From positions 10,616 through 23,753 of the forward strand of contig JAMCPC010000057.1 of the NCBI GenBank assembly GCA_023379725.1: DNA of 13,138 nt, read 5' to 3'. Below are positions 1 to 6,872 of this stretch, in pieces. Under the pieces are notes generated by a model. The model saw only the letters and a list, made by a program, of their open reading frames with translations. It ran no database searches and was not told where the DNA came from. The position numbers were made by a program, and so were the translations under genes. Position 1 is the first letter of the stretch. Each line of letters opens with the position of its first letter. Origin of the DNA: Actinomycetota bacterium (GTDB lineage: Bacteria > Actinomycetota > Acidimicrobiia > Acidimicrobiales > JAMCPL01).

Positions 1-1139
1 CTTACGGCGGCATCCCCAGTGACACTTACGGCATGATCCAAGTGATTTTTTCCCTGCTCCAGCAGATCTAAAGACCGATCAAAATCTTGGGTATTTCCAA
101 ACAGGTTACCCGATCCAGAGCTACCTACGCCTACGCTCACATCTATGTAGAGGTACCCCTTAGACGTAGAAACCGGATCCTTGAACGACTCCAAAGACCT
201 TCTGGCAAACTCTTCTGCACGTTCGGTGGCGCCATCTCCATCGAAACAAACAAAAAATTCATCTGCACCAAACCTACCAAGCAAGGCACCGTCTCCCGCT
301 ATAGAAGAGAGCCTTGAAGATACCTCAATAAGTACCTCATCTCCGACTTCCTGTCCATAGGCATCATTGATAGCAGTAAACCTGTCTATGTCGACAGCTG
401 CTATAGCTACTTCAGCCTTCCCATGTAGATCATCACTATCCCTTGCCAACAGGTAGTTCACCTGATAAGTAAGGTAGGCGCGATTGGGTAAACCGGTAAG
501 TTGATCACGTAGATAAGCAGAGGCGAGCCTCTCCTCCATGGTACGCAGCGTAGATGTATCTCTTACCGACCCACCAATACGTATCGTATTACCATCTTTA
601 TATGCATACGCTCTTGAAAGTACCGGTATTTCCGTACCATCACGTTTTTTAAGTATGATATTACGCTCTGCCACCTCTCCGGTGCCCTTATATGCCATCT
701 TGATGGCTTCAACGAGGACCTGATTGTTATACAGTTCCCTGTACCTTTCCGGGACAATCATATCCTGGACATAACAGCCAACAACCTCACTCCTGCTCCA
801 GCCAAACATCTCTTCGGCTTTGCCGTTCCATAGCAATATGACACCATCACTGTCTACTTCGATAAAGGCATCGAGCATGGAATCCAGTACATGCTCAGCA
901 TCCAGAGCTGCGTTGTAGATCGAAGTGTCTGCTTCAAAATTAATTGAGTCGTGTTCATCGTAACCATTCAGTATGCCATTCCCATTGGTGACACCACCAT
1001 TCCCATTAGTGATACTACTGCCATTGGAATCAGCATGTGCATTGGAAGTAAGCGCACCGGCACGCCTTGAACGGTTAATTGCCCCTTTTGCATCTTCCAT
1101 AGAGGCATCTCCCGAGTATCCCCTATCTTTCAATCCCAT
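1..1139 (-). CDS. PAS-GGDEF signalling protein, 3' end missing
   Basis: The minus-strand frame is open from ATG at 1139 to the window edge (379 codons, no stop). Residues 1-70 are a low-complexity Asn/Gly-rich leader. A PAS domain follows (about 80-195; FIEVDSDGVILLWNGKAEEMFGW is the core, cut here at 91-113), then a GGDEF domain (about 205-375) with DQLTGLPNR at 212-220, the metal-binding Asp in VDIDRF (D250) and the active-site loop RFGADEF at 289-295. GGDEF is therefore GADEF. The RxxD inhibitory site expected five residues upstream is absent (GDGA there), and the usual C-terminal ADxALYxAK helix is reduced to LLEQGKNH. The family makes cyclic di-GMP; with these changes the protein may be a weak or inactive cyclase acting as a sensor. 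No membrane segment is visible in this part. A TTG at 1169 is a less likely alternative start. An EAL domain could follow off-window. Confidence 0.85.
   Translation of the reverse strand, partial: MGLKDRGYSGDASMEDAKGAINRSRRAGALTSNAHADSNGSSITNGNGGVTNGNGILNGYDEHDSINFEADTSIYNAALDAEHVLDSMLDAFIEVDSDGVILLWNGKAEEMFGWSRSEVVGCYVQDMIVPERYRELYNNQVLVEAIKMAYKGTGEVAERNIILKKRDGTEIPVLSRAYAYKDGNTIRIGGSVRDTSTLRTMEERLASAYLRDQLTGLPNRAYLTYQVNYLLARDSDDLHGKAEVAIAAVDIDRFTAINDAYGQEVGDEVLIEVSSRLSSIAGDGALLGRFGADEFFVCFDGDGATERAEEFARRSLESFKDPVSTSKGYLYIDVSVGVGSSGSGNLFGNTQDFDRSLDLLEQGKNHLDHAVSVTGDAAV
976..1017. repeat. 21-bp imperfect tandem repeat in the GGDEF gene
   Basis: Two successive 21-bp units beginning CCATTCCCATT (976 and 997) differ at a few positions; a decayed third start lies at 1021. 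On the coding strand they give the heptapeptides TNGNGGV and TNGNGIL, within the Asn/Gly-rich leader of the PAS-GGDEF protein. Because the period is seven codons, the reading frame is kept. The repeat is likely a flexible linker that can vary in length. Confidence 0.75.
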
Positions 1140-1200
1140 ATAGTGATCACTTTCAATAACTCTTACCAATAGCTACATTACCGACAATTAATACGGCACA

Positions 1201-1234
1201 CGTAATGTACTACTACTATTCAGTATACATTACG
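1201..1234 (-). promoter_or_regulatory. Inverted repeat enclosing a TATACT box
   Basis: CGTAATGTA (1201-1209) and its exact complement TACATTACG (1226-1234) are separated by 16 nt. Read on the minus strand, a -10-like TATACT (1227-1222) sits at the edge of this inverted repeat, upstream of the PAS-GGDEF gene; no convincing -35 is visible. An operator-controlled promoter for that gene is the simplest reading, unproven. Confidence 0.35.
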
Positions 1235-1309
1235 ACACTTACTTTTTAGCATTGAACGCATTGAAATACAACCAAGATTTATACAATTAAATAGACTGTA
1301 CAGCGTTTA

Positions 1310-1323
1310 TTACTACGTAGTAA
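1310..1323. promoter_or_regulatory. 14-bp perfect palindrome, operator-like
   Basis: TTACTACGTAGTAA is identical to its own reverse complement and lies 16 bp before the first 37-bp repeat, in the divergent intergenic region. Its size and symmetry fit a binding site for a homodimeric regulator. No regulator gene is adjacent. Confidence 0.4.
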
Positions 1324-1338
1324 GTAGTTGAGTTTTCT

Positions 1339-1375
1339 GTGGGAATATAGGCATCCTGTCGATGAAAACACCATA
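1339..1375. repeat. 37-bp direct repeat, copy 1
   Basis: This unit starts GTGGGAATATAGG and ends AAAACACCATA. It is repeated without mismatch at 1402-1438, with 26 nt between copies (63 bp start to start). A CATC-5-GATG short inverted repeat lies inside. Flanking bases do not match, so the repeat is exactly 37 bp. It precedes the hydrolase gene and may lie in its 5' leader. Confidence 0.9.
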
Positions 1376-1401
1376 TGCTGCGACACACACGACATTGACT
1401 G

Positions 1402-1438
1402 GTGGGAATATAGGCATCCTGTCGATGAAAACACCATA
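1402..1438. repeat. 37-bp direct repeat, copy 2
   Basis: This is an exact second copy of the 37-bp unit at 1339-1375, ending 43 nt before the hydrolase start codon. The geometry (37-bp repeat, 26-nt spacer) resembles a two-repeat CRISPR fragment, but there is no further repeat and no cas gene in the window. Paired regulatory sites or a local duplication are equally possible. Confidence 0.9.
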
Positions 1439-1481
1439 GTCATTTGCGGGATAAGCCACTAGCACCTATGATGGCAACTGA

Positions 1482-2546
1482 ATGATAGAGATAACAGGCT
1501 CACTACAGAAAGAAGCATGGGATGCCGGTCGGCTCCCTCCCATAGAAGACTTGGGGTCAGGTCTTTGGTCGATACCGGTACCTATACCCAACAACCCATT
1601 ACGCTACGTCTTGGTATATGCACTGGAACTGGATGACGGTATTGCAATAGTAGATGCCGGGTGGAATACCGAAGATGCATGGTCCGCCCTTACGACAGGT
1701 CTGGACAGCATAGGGGCTTCAATGACCGATGTAAGAGCAGCACTTATAACTCACATCCATCCTGATCACTATGGACTGGCAGGCAGGGTAAAGGAGTATT
1801 CAGGTGCACAGATAGCATTGCATCGGGCAGATGCGGCTCTCATACCAAACAGATATGACGATCCGAATGATCTACTATCTACAATGCAAACCATGCTTAA
1901 AGCAGCCGGTATACCCGACGATTCCATTGAAGAGCTGAGTATGGCATCAATGGCTATTCGCCAATTTGTCTCCACTGCAGAGCCTGATGTGCTCCTGGAT
2001 GATGGCGATATGGTAGATCTCCCTGGAATTGATTTACGTGCAATATGGACTCCCGGACATTCTCCCGGACATATCTGTTTTTATAGCGAAAAGAGGAGAA
2101 TACTGCTCGCCGGTGACCATGTACTTCCAAGAATAACTCCTATAGTTACAGTTCACACGCAACAAGCATTGAACCCGCTAAGTGACTATATGGCATCATT
2201 GGCACGTATCCGTGACCTTGATGTAGACGAAGTCATGCCAGCCCATGAATACCGGTTCAAGCCGTTGGCTGCGCGTATAGATGAGCTTCTGGCACACCAT
2301 GAAGGTAGGCTCCGGGAGGTATCCGAGGTAATCGCAACCCTACCAGGATCGACTGCATGGGAAATCACCAACAACCTGCACTGGGCACATCCGCTGGACG
2401 AATTGCCTCTCTACATGAGAAGGGCGGCAGTAGGAGAGGCGATGGCCCATATAGTAGTACTGGAAGAACGCGGACAAATCACTCGACACGATGGGCTGCC
2501 AATCAAATTCTGGCCCAATAAAGGCGACCTCCGCTCAAGACGGTAG
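1482..2546 (+). CDS. Metallo-beta-lactamase-fold hydrolase
   Basis: A 354-residue cytosolic protein with no signal peptide. The N-terminal MBL domain carries the metal-binding motif THIHPDH (H91, H93, D95, H96), then H193 in TPGHSPGH, D212 in LLAGDH and H255 in PAHEYRF: a full set of ligands for a binuclear site. Residues about 268-345 look like the winged-helix tail found in LACTB2/glyoxalase-II-like members. The family hydrolyses thioesters, phosphoesters and similar bonds; the substrate cannot be read from sequence. ATG 1482 directly follows an in-frame TGA, so no upstream start in this frame is possible; the ribosome binding site is poor. The next gene begins 19 nt after its stop on the same strand, suggesting co-transcription. 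Confidence 0.88.
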   Translation: MIEITGSLQKEAWDAGRLPPIEDLGSGLWSIPVPIPNNPLRYVLVYALELDDGIAIVDAGWNTEDAWSALTTGLDSIGASMTDVRAALITHIHPDHYGLAGRVKEYSGAQIALHRADAALIPNRYDDPNDLLSTMQTMLKAAGIPDDSIEELSMASMAIRQFVSTAEPDVLLDDGDMVDLPGIDLRAIWTPGHSPGHICFYSEKRRILLAGDHVLPRITPIVTVHTQQALNPLSDYMASLARIRDLDVDEVMPAHEYRFKPLAARIDELLAHHEGRLREVSEVIATLPGSTAWEITNNLHWAHPLDELPLYMRRAAVGEAMAHIVVLEERGQITRHDGLPIKFWPNKGDLRSRR

Positions 2547-2565
2547 GCGTGTAATATGGCAACCC

Positions 2566-4767
2566 ATGTCCGATAACAACAATTCCAATCAAGCAAACAG
2601 CGGTAGTACTCACCAGTATGGCAGGTCATCTCTTACTTTTCGGAGGGTACGAGCGGCTGCAATCGTAATTATCCTGGCAATTGGCGCATGGGGGATTTCC
2701 CAGGCAGTCACGGGAGGTGCCCCAACGTCTACACACCGCAAAGCAGGTGCCTCTACCACTATCACAACGACTACTCATGACACACATACATCGCAAATAC
2801 CCGCTTTAGAAGCAGGCCAACTACCATGGAACGTGCCATTGCCTATTCAGCGTGAGTTGGCTATTCCTGCACCATCCTCATTGGGAACCGGTAAGATATT
2901 GATAGCAGGAGGGCTGTCGGGATCTTCACTCACCACGCTGTCACTTATGTCAGTGCCGTCAGGAGTGTACCAGAGCGTAGGCAACCTGCCCGTTGCGTTG
3001 CACGATGCGGCAGGTGCTACCTTGGACAACCAATCATTTATCTTTGGCGGTGGCACCAGCAGTGGATTTACATCAGACGTCATAGCTGTCAGTCCCAATA
3101 CAGCACCCTCGTCCAGTGCCAGCAATACTACTTCCGGCACGGCCACCACCCTTGTAGCGCGTGTAATCGGTCACCTTCCCCAACCCAGAGCCGATGCCGT
3201 TGCTACAATCGCGAATGGGCACATTTACATCATTGGCGGGTACGATAACGGACAGCCGTCGAGTACTGTGCTCTCCACCTCAAATGGCATCAACTTTACC
3301 TCTGCAGGTAGGCTGCAAGTCCCTGTGCGGTATCCTGCAGTTGCAGCGCTTGGCCATATGATCTACGTTTTTGGCGGTATCTATGTTACGGGACAACAAG
3401 CTGGTAAACCAACCAGTGATATCCAAATGATTGACCTGCGAACTGGCAGAGTATCGCTAGTCGGTCGTATGCCCATACCTCTTGAAGGTGCCTCCGCGGC
3501 GGTGCTGGATGGGCATGTCTACCTGGCAGGTGGTGTGACCAACAATCCGTCTGCAGCAGGCAGCATCACAGGGCCGTATAGTCCCGTAGACAATCCAGAG
3601 GTATATACCTCACCGTCACGGTCGGTACTGACCACGATATGGGCATTCCAGACTTCATCGAACAAACTTCTCCCGGCAGGACAATTACGTGCACCTACCG
3701 CACACAGTGGAGTTGCTATCTCCGGCAACACCGCATGGCTCACAGGTGGAGAATCTGCTACATCTGCATACACGAATACAGAGCAGATGATGACGCCCAA
3801 TACGGCATTTGGTTATGCAGGGCAACCGGGAGCCGGCTCACCATACTACGGAGAGAAGTTGCTGGTAGCCGATGAGGGAAATAATCGCCTGATCGTGTTG
3901 AATACGCAATCCAAGACTACCTGGCAGTACCCATCTGGGAGCGCGCCGGCACCGCCAGGTGGTTTCTCGGCCGACGATGCATTCTTTGCACGCCATGGAA
4001 GCGTCATAGTCACCAATGAAGAAAATGAAAACGTGGTTGCAGAAATTGCCTACCCGTCAGGTAAGATACTCTGGACTTACGGGCACTTTGGAGTAACCGG
4101 TACTGCGCCTGGCTTCCTGAACACACCAGATGATGCCTATATGCTCAAAGGTGGCAACGTAGTAACTGCCGATATAGCGAACTGCAGGGTCATAGTCATA
4201 AACCCGCTGACCGACCAGATAGTCCACCAGATTGGCACTACAGGAAGATGCATCCACGATCAGGATCATCCCGTCGCTCTCGGTTCACCGAATGGTGACA
4301 CTCCCCTTCCCAATGGCAATCTCCTCATTTCAGAGATCAACGGGCATTGGGTGGACGAATACACAATGCAGGGTAAATTGGTATGGTCTGCCCAAATTCC
4401 AATATCCTACCCATCCGACCCGCAACGTCTAGGACCGAACAGGTACCTGATAGCCGATTATACAAAACCCGGAGCTATCCTGATTTTCAACCGTAGTGGT
4501 CAAAGCCTCTATCGCTACCAACCCAGAAGTGGGCCGGATATGCTGGACCATCCCTCACTCGTGGAGATGCTCCCAAGTGGAGTCTTCATGCTAAACGATG
4601 ACCACAATGACAGGATGATCGCTATCGATCCAGCTACTGGTGCTCTGGTATGGCAGTATGGCATCACACATACTCCAGGAAATTCCGTAGGATACCTGAA
4701 TGTACCGGATGGATTCGACATACTAGGTCCTAACGGGACGACGCCGACTCATCCTGCTACCGGCTAA
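2566..4767 (+). CDS. Membrane-anchored double beta-propeller protein (Kelch + NHL/PQQ-like)
   Basis: A 733-residue protein from ATG 2566. A basic N-terminus (FRRVR, 25-29) precedes one hydrophobic segment (about 31-48, AAIVIILAIGAWGIS), so it is probably a signal anchor with the rest outside the membrane; no lipobox Cys is seen. A Thr/His-rich stalk (about 50-80) follows. Kelch-type Gly-Gly doublets at 115, 161, 224, 270, 322 and 394 mark about six blades. From 430 a second propeller has NHL/PQQ-like strands (LLVADEGNNRLIVLN; ILWTYG; LVWS; LVWQYG). Propellers bind ligands or proteins; no catalytic residue is evident, though the second half resembles repeats in arylsulfotransferase-like proteins. 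An earlier in-frame ATG at 2491 would lie inside the hydrolase gene and bury the anchor. The 3' end overlaps galK by 11 bp, tail to tail. Confidence 0.82.
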   Translation: MSDNNNSNQANSGSTHQYGRSSLTFRRVRAAAIVIILAIGAWGISQAVTGGAPTSTHRKAGASTTITTTTHDTHTSQIPALEAGQLPWNVPLPIQRELAIPAPSSLGTGKILIAGGLSGSSLTTLSLMSVPSGVYQSVGNLPVALHDAAGATLDNQSFIFGGGTSSGFTSDVIAVSPNTAPSSSASNTTSGTATTLVARVIGHLPQPRADAVATIANGHIYIIGGYDNGQPSSTVLSTSNGINFTSAGRLQVPVRYPAVAALGHMIYVFGGIYVTGQQAGKPTSDIQMIDLRTGRVSLVGRMPIPLEGASAAVLDGHVYLAGGVTNNPSAAGSITGPYSPVDNPEVYTSPSRSVLTTIWAFQTSSNKLLPAGQLRAPTAHSGVAISGNTAWLTGGESATSAYTNTEQMMTPNTAFGYAGQPGAGSPYYGEKLLVADEGNNRLIVLNTQSKTTWQYPSGSAPAPPGGFSADDAFFARHGSVIVTNEENENVVAEIAYPSGKILWTYGHFGVTGTAPGFLNTPDDAYMLKGGNVVTADIANCRVIVINPLTDQIVHQIGTTGRCIHDQDHPVALGSPNGDTPLPNGNLLISEINGHWVDEYTMQGKLVWSAQIPISYPSDPQRLGPNRYLIADYTKPGAILIFNRSGQSLYRYQPRSGPDMLDHPSLVEMLPSGVFMLNDDHNDRMIAIDPATGALVWQYGITHTPGNSVGYLNVPDGFDILGPNGTTPTHPATG

Positions 4768-5839
4768 GTACGATACTTGCACCTGCTGAAGGCCGTACCA
4801 CCCAGGCACCATGCTGAAAAGCATTCGTGTCTATACTACCCGGATCACATATTGCCACGACGCAGCCGCCGAATCCCGCGCCGGTCAGTCTGGCACCATA
4901 TACTCCATCGATAGAAAGTAACTCATCTACCAGACTATCCAGCTCAGAGGTAGACACCTCGAAGTCATCAGCCAAGCTACGGTGACTTTCCACCATAAGC
5001 TGCCCAGCAGTATGCAGATCACCGCTTACCATGCATTCCGCGAAACGCTTGACTCGGTCACATTCACTCACTACGTGCCTTGCCCTCCGCCGCATGGTAT
5101 CATCAGGAAGAGCATTGACCACATCGTACGACACCTCACCCAGACTCCCCAGATGAAGCGCCGCTGCCTCACACTCTGCCCTTCTTGCTGCATAAGCACT
5201 GCCGGCTAGTACACGTGACTGACCGGAGTGAACGACTACTACTTCCATAGACTCGGGCAATTGAACGTATCTGTAAAACAAAGTAGAAAAATCGATCAAC
5301 ATAGCAGAGCCCTGCTTCGCCGCCAGTACGGTCAGCTGATCCATGATTCCCGCCGGTACTCCAGTCGCCACCTCTCCTGCATGCCTGCAATGCTGAGCCA
5401 CTGAGGTAGGTTCACCTTCTATGCCCAGTGCCAATGCAGTACCTACCTCAAATGCAGCCGAAGATGACAACCCTGCACCTATAGGTAAGTTCCCGCTATA
5501 ATCCAACCTACCCCCATCCGATGGTTTGATCATGGCAATTATTCCCGCTGCAGCACGTGACCATGGTGGATCTACTCCACGAATAGCCTCTGTAGAAAAG
5601 GGTATATCTATATCCACTTTTGCAACATCTGGCTGCATGGCTGAAATAATCTCTATAACCCGACTACCGTGAATAGGGCTGTAGGTCACCTCCGTATAGA
5701 GATCTATAGCCATAGGAAGAGCGACTCCATTATTGTAATCCGTATGATCTCCTATCAAATTGACTCTACCTGGGCATCTAACTACTGTGGCATCTCTACC
5801 ATAGCCAAAAGCCGAAATCTGCTCTTCTGTGCTGCTCAT
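4757..5839 (-). CDS. galK: Galactokinase
   Basis: A 360-residue GHMP-family kinase that phosphorylates galactose at C1 with ATP, the entry step of the Leloir pathway. The galactokinase signature is GRVNLIGDHTDY (24-35), with Asp replacing the usual Glu of GEHTDY. The ATP loop is PIGAGLSSSAA (119-129), the catalytic Asp is in GIMDQ (D167), and the C-terminal GHMP motif is GARLTGAGFGG (315-325). Length is slightly short of the usual 380-390. ATG 5839 follows a strong GAGGTGAG site at 5850-5843. No galT or galE is nearby, and it lies downstream of hisF with a 188-bp gap and its own promoter, so it is probably a separate unit. Another sugar kinase of the same family is a less likely alternative. 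Confidence 0.92.
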   Translation of the reverse strand: MSSTEEQISAFGYGRDATVVRCPGRVNLIGDHTDYNNGVALPMAIDLYTEVTYSPIHGSRVIEIISAMQPDVAKVDIDIPFSTEAIRGVDPPWSRAAAGIIAMIKPSDGGRLDYSGNLPIGAGLSSSAAFEVGTALALGIEGEPTSVAQHCRHAGEVATGVPAGIMDQLTVLAAKQGSAMLIDFSTLFYRYVQLPESMEVVVVHSGQSRVLAGSAYAARRAECEAAALHLGSLGEVSYDVVNALPDDTMRRRARHVVSECDRVKRFAECMVSGDLHTAGQLMVESHRSLADDFEVSTSELDSLVDELLSIDGVYGARLTGAGFGGCVVAICDPGSIDTNAFQHGAWVVRPSAGASIVLSR

Positions 5840-5842
5840 ATA

Positions 5843-5873
5843 CTCACCTCATTCGATCCAGGTTGTTATTATA
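5843..5873 (-). promoter_or_regulatory. galK -10 box and ribosome binding site
   Basis: On the minus strand a perfect TATAAT (5873-5868) lies about 28 nt before the galK ATG, followed by the ribosome binding site GAGGTGAG (5850-5843). The -35 region, 17 bp upstream, has no consensus match, so an activator or an alternative element may be needed. Confidence 0.5.
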
Positions 5874-6000
5874 TCCATAATTGTCCCACTCGCTCGGGTG
5901 GCTGACATAAAATGCACGATTCTTCGGAATCTGCCCACGTACAGGGTAAAGACAGGCTGGCCAGAGGCTCACAAGCTTACCTCTTCCCGCAATAACTTGA

Positions 6001-6038
6001 ACAAAACAGCAGTCACCCAATGCAGAGCTACCTGACTG
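6001..6038 (-). terminator. Possible terminator after hisF
   Basis: CAGTCA at the very end of hisF (minus strand, 6038-6033) pairs with TGACTG (6015-6010) across a 17-nt loop, followed by the U-rich CTGTTTTGT. The stem is short and the loop long, so this is weak; it would end the his transcript before galK. Confidence 0.3.
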
Positions 6039-6789
6039 GACGCACATTGATCCCTCTTGACAACAAGTACTCCTTGACGCTATCTATGCTCAATTCCCTA
6101 CGATGGAAAACGGATGCTGCCAAAAGGCCGTCAGCTCCACCTTTTAACGCACCTTCGGCAAAATGCTCCAACGTACCCACCCCGCCGGAAGCAATAACAG
6201 GTACTGGCACTCTGGAGGCGATCTCTCCGGTCAACTCCAGATCGAACCCGTCCTTGGTCCCGTCCCTGTCCATCGACGTAACTAACAATTCTCCCGCTCC
6301 TAGCTGCACAACTCGATCGACCCATTGCAACACGTCTATACCGGTAGCCATTCTGCCACCATGAGTATATACCTCCCATCCTCCACCCTGCCTCTTGGCA
6401 TCGACAGCCACGACAACACATTGTGAACCAAGCTGATCTGCAATCTCGGCGATAAGCTGCGGCCTTGCAATAGCAGCAGTGTTTACAGCTACCTTGTCTG
6501 CCCCTGCACGTAAAAGAGCCTTTGCGTCGTCAAGCGTCCTTACACCTCCTCCGACGGTCAACGGTATGAATAGCTGGTCGGCCGCACGAGCAACGACATC
6601 CACCATGGTAGCGCGCCGATCCGAGGAAGCAGTAATATCCAAAAAAACCAGTTCGTCCGCCCCTTCGGCATCGTAACGCAGAGAAAGCTCTATGGGGTCT
6701 CCTTCATCTACGAGGTCTACGAAGCGTACTCCCTTCTTCACTCTCCCGGCATCTACATCCAGACATGGAATAATTCTGACCGATTTCAC
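6028..6789 (-). CDS. hisF: Imidazole glycerol phosphate synthase, cyclase subunit
   Basis: A 253-residue TIM barrel, the normal family length. With HisH it converts PRFAR and ammonia into imidazole glycerol phosphate and AICAR. The start RIIPCLDVDAGRV and both catalytic aspartates (D11, D130) are present, with TVGGGVRT (78-85), TSMDRDGT (171-178) and ASGGVGT (190+) phosphate-binding loops. GTG 6789 is chosen because it gives the canonical VKSVRIIPCLD start and is preceded by GGGGAG at good spacing; an ATG at 6879 in the same frame would add 30 unrelated residues and overlap hisA. The GTG overlaps the stop of a 24-codon micro-ORF. This is the last his gene here. Confidence 0.95.
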   Translation of the reverse strand: MKSVRIIPCLDVDAGRVKKGVRFVDLVDEGDPIELSLRYDAEGADELVFLDITASSDRRATMVDVVARAADQLFIPLTVGGGVRTLDDAKALLRAGADKVAVNTAAIARPQLIAEIADQLGSQCVVVAVDAKRQGGGWEVYTHGGRMATGIDVLQWVDRVVQLGAGELLVTSMDRDGTKDGFDLELTGEIASRVPVPVIASGGVGTLEHFAEGALKGGADGLLAASVFHRRELSIDSVKEYLLSRGINVRPVR

Positions 6790-6872
6790 GTACCGCTCCC
6801 CTGCACTTTTGTTGTTTGTGCCGGTGACTTTATGGTCGATGCAATTCTGACCGATTTCACGTACCGCTCCCC
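6772..6872. repeat. 30-bp direct repeat at the hisA-hisF junction
   Basis: Exact 30-bp copies lie at 6772-6801 and 6843-6872, separated by 41 bp (period 71 bp). On the coding strand each copy contains the ribosome binding site GGGGAG, the hisA-like ending GGTACGTGA, and the first codons of hisF (GTGAAATCGGTCAGAATT). The upstream copy is the true end of hisA and the downstream copy is the true start of hisF. Collapsing the repeat would restore a hisA stop overlapping the hisF GTG, so it probably arose by duplication of that junction. Confidence 0.92.
6786..6860 (-). CDS. 24-codon micro-ORF between hisA and hisF
   Basis: GTG 6860 overlaps the hisA stop as GTGA and is preceded by the same GGGGAG site as hisF. 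The frame encodes VKSVRI (the first six residues of HisF), runs through unrelated sequence, and ends GSGT like HisA, with its TGA (6788-6786) overlapping the hisF GTG as GTGA. Ribosomes leaving hisA could thus be passed through this ORF to hisF. It is a by-product of the 30-bp duplication; whether the peptide is made or has any role is unknown. Confidence 0.4.
   Translation of the reverse strand: MKSVRIASTIKSPAQTTKVQGSGT

Larger units (their letters stand above)
1140..1481. other. Divergent intergenic region, AT-rich
   Basis: This 342-base stretch separates the minus-strand PAS-GGDEF gene from the plus-strand hydrolase gene. I see no credible ORF or RNA gene in it. It holds a 9-bp inverted repeat (1201-1209/1226-1234), a GCATTGAA direct repeat (1249-1256, 1258-1265), an 8-bp palindrome CTGTACAG (1296-1303), a 14-bp palindrome (1310-1323) and two exact 37-bp repeats (1339-1375, 1402-1438). 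A possible plus-strand promoter is TTGAAA at 1261 with TACAAT at 1282, but the 15-bp spacing is short. A 5-codon ORF (MMATE) at 1468-1485 ends in ATGA overlapping the hydrolase start. Confidence 0.6.

Noticed and set aside
1339..1438. CRISPR array
   Set aside because: Only two repeats, one short spacer and no cas gene in the window; kept as a repeat pair.
2491..2565. Start of the propeller protein at ATG 2491
   Set aside because: It lies inside the hydrolase gene and would put 25 extra residues before the anchor; ATG 2566 fits the membrane segment better.
5844..6047. 67-residue minus-strand ORF between hisF and galK
   Set aside because: It overlaps the hisF end in another frame and runs through the galK promoter; no ribosome binding site or family signal.
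6020..6364. 114-residue plus-strand ORF over the end of hisF
   Set aside because: It is antisense to well-conserved HisF codons with no recognisable protein features.
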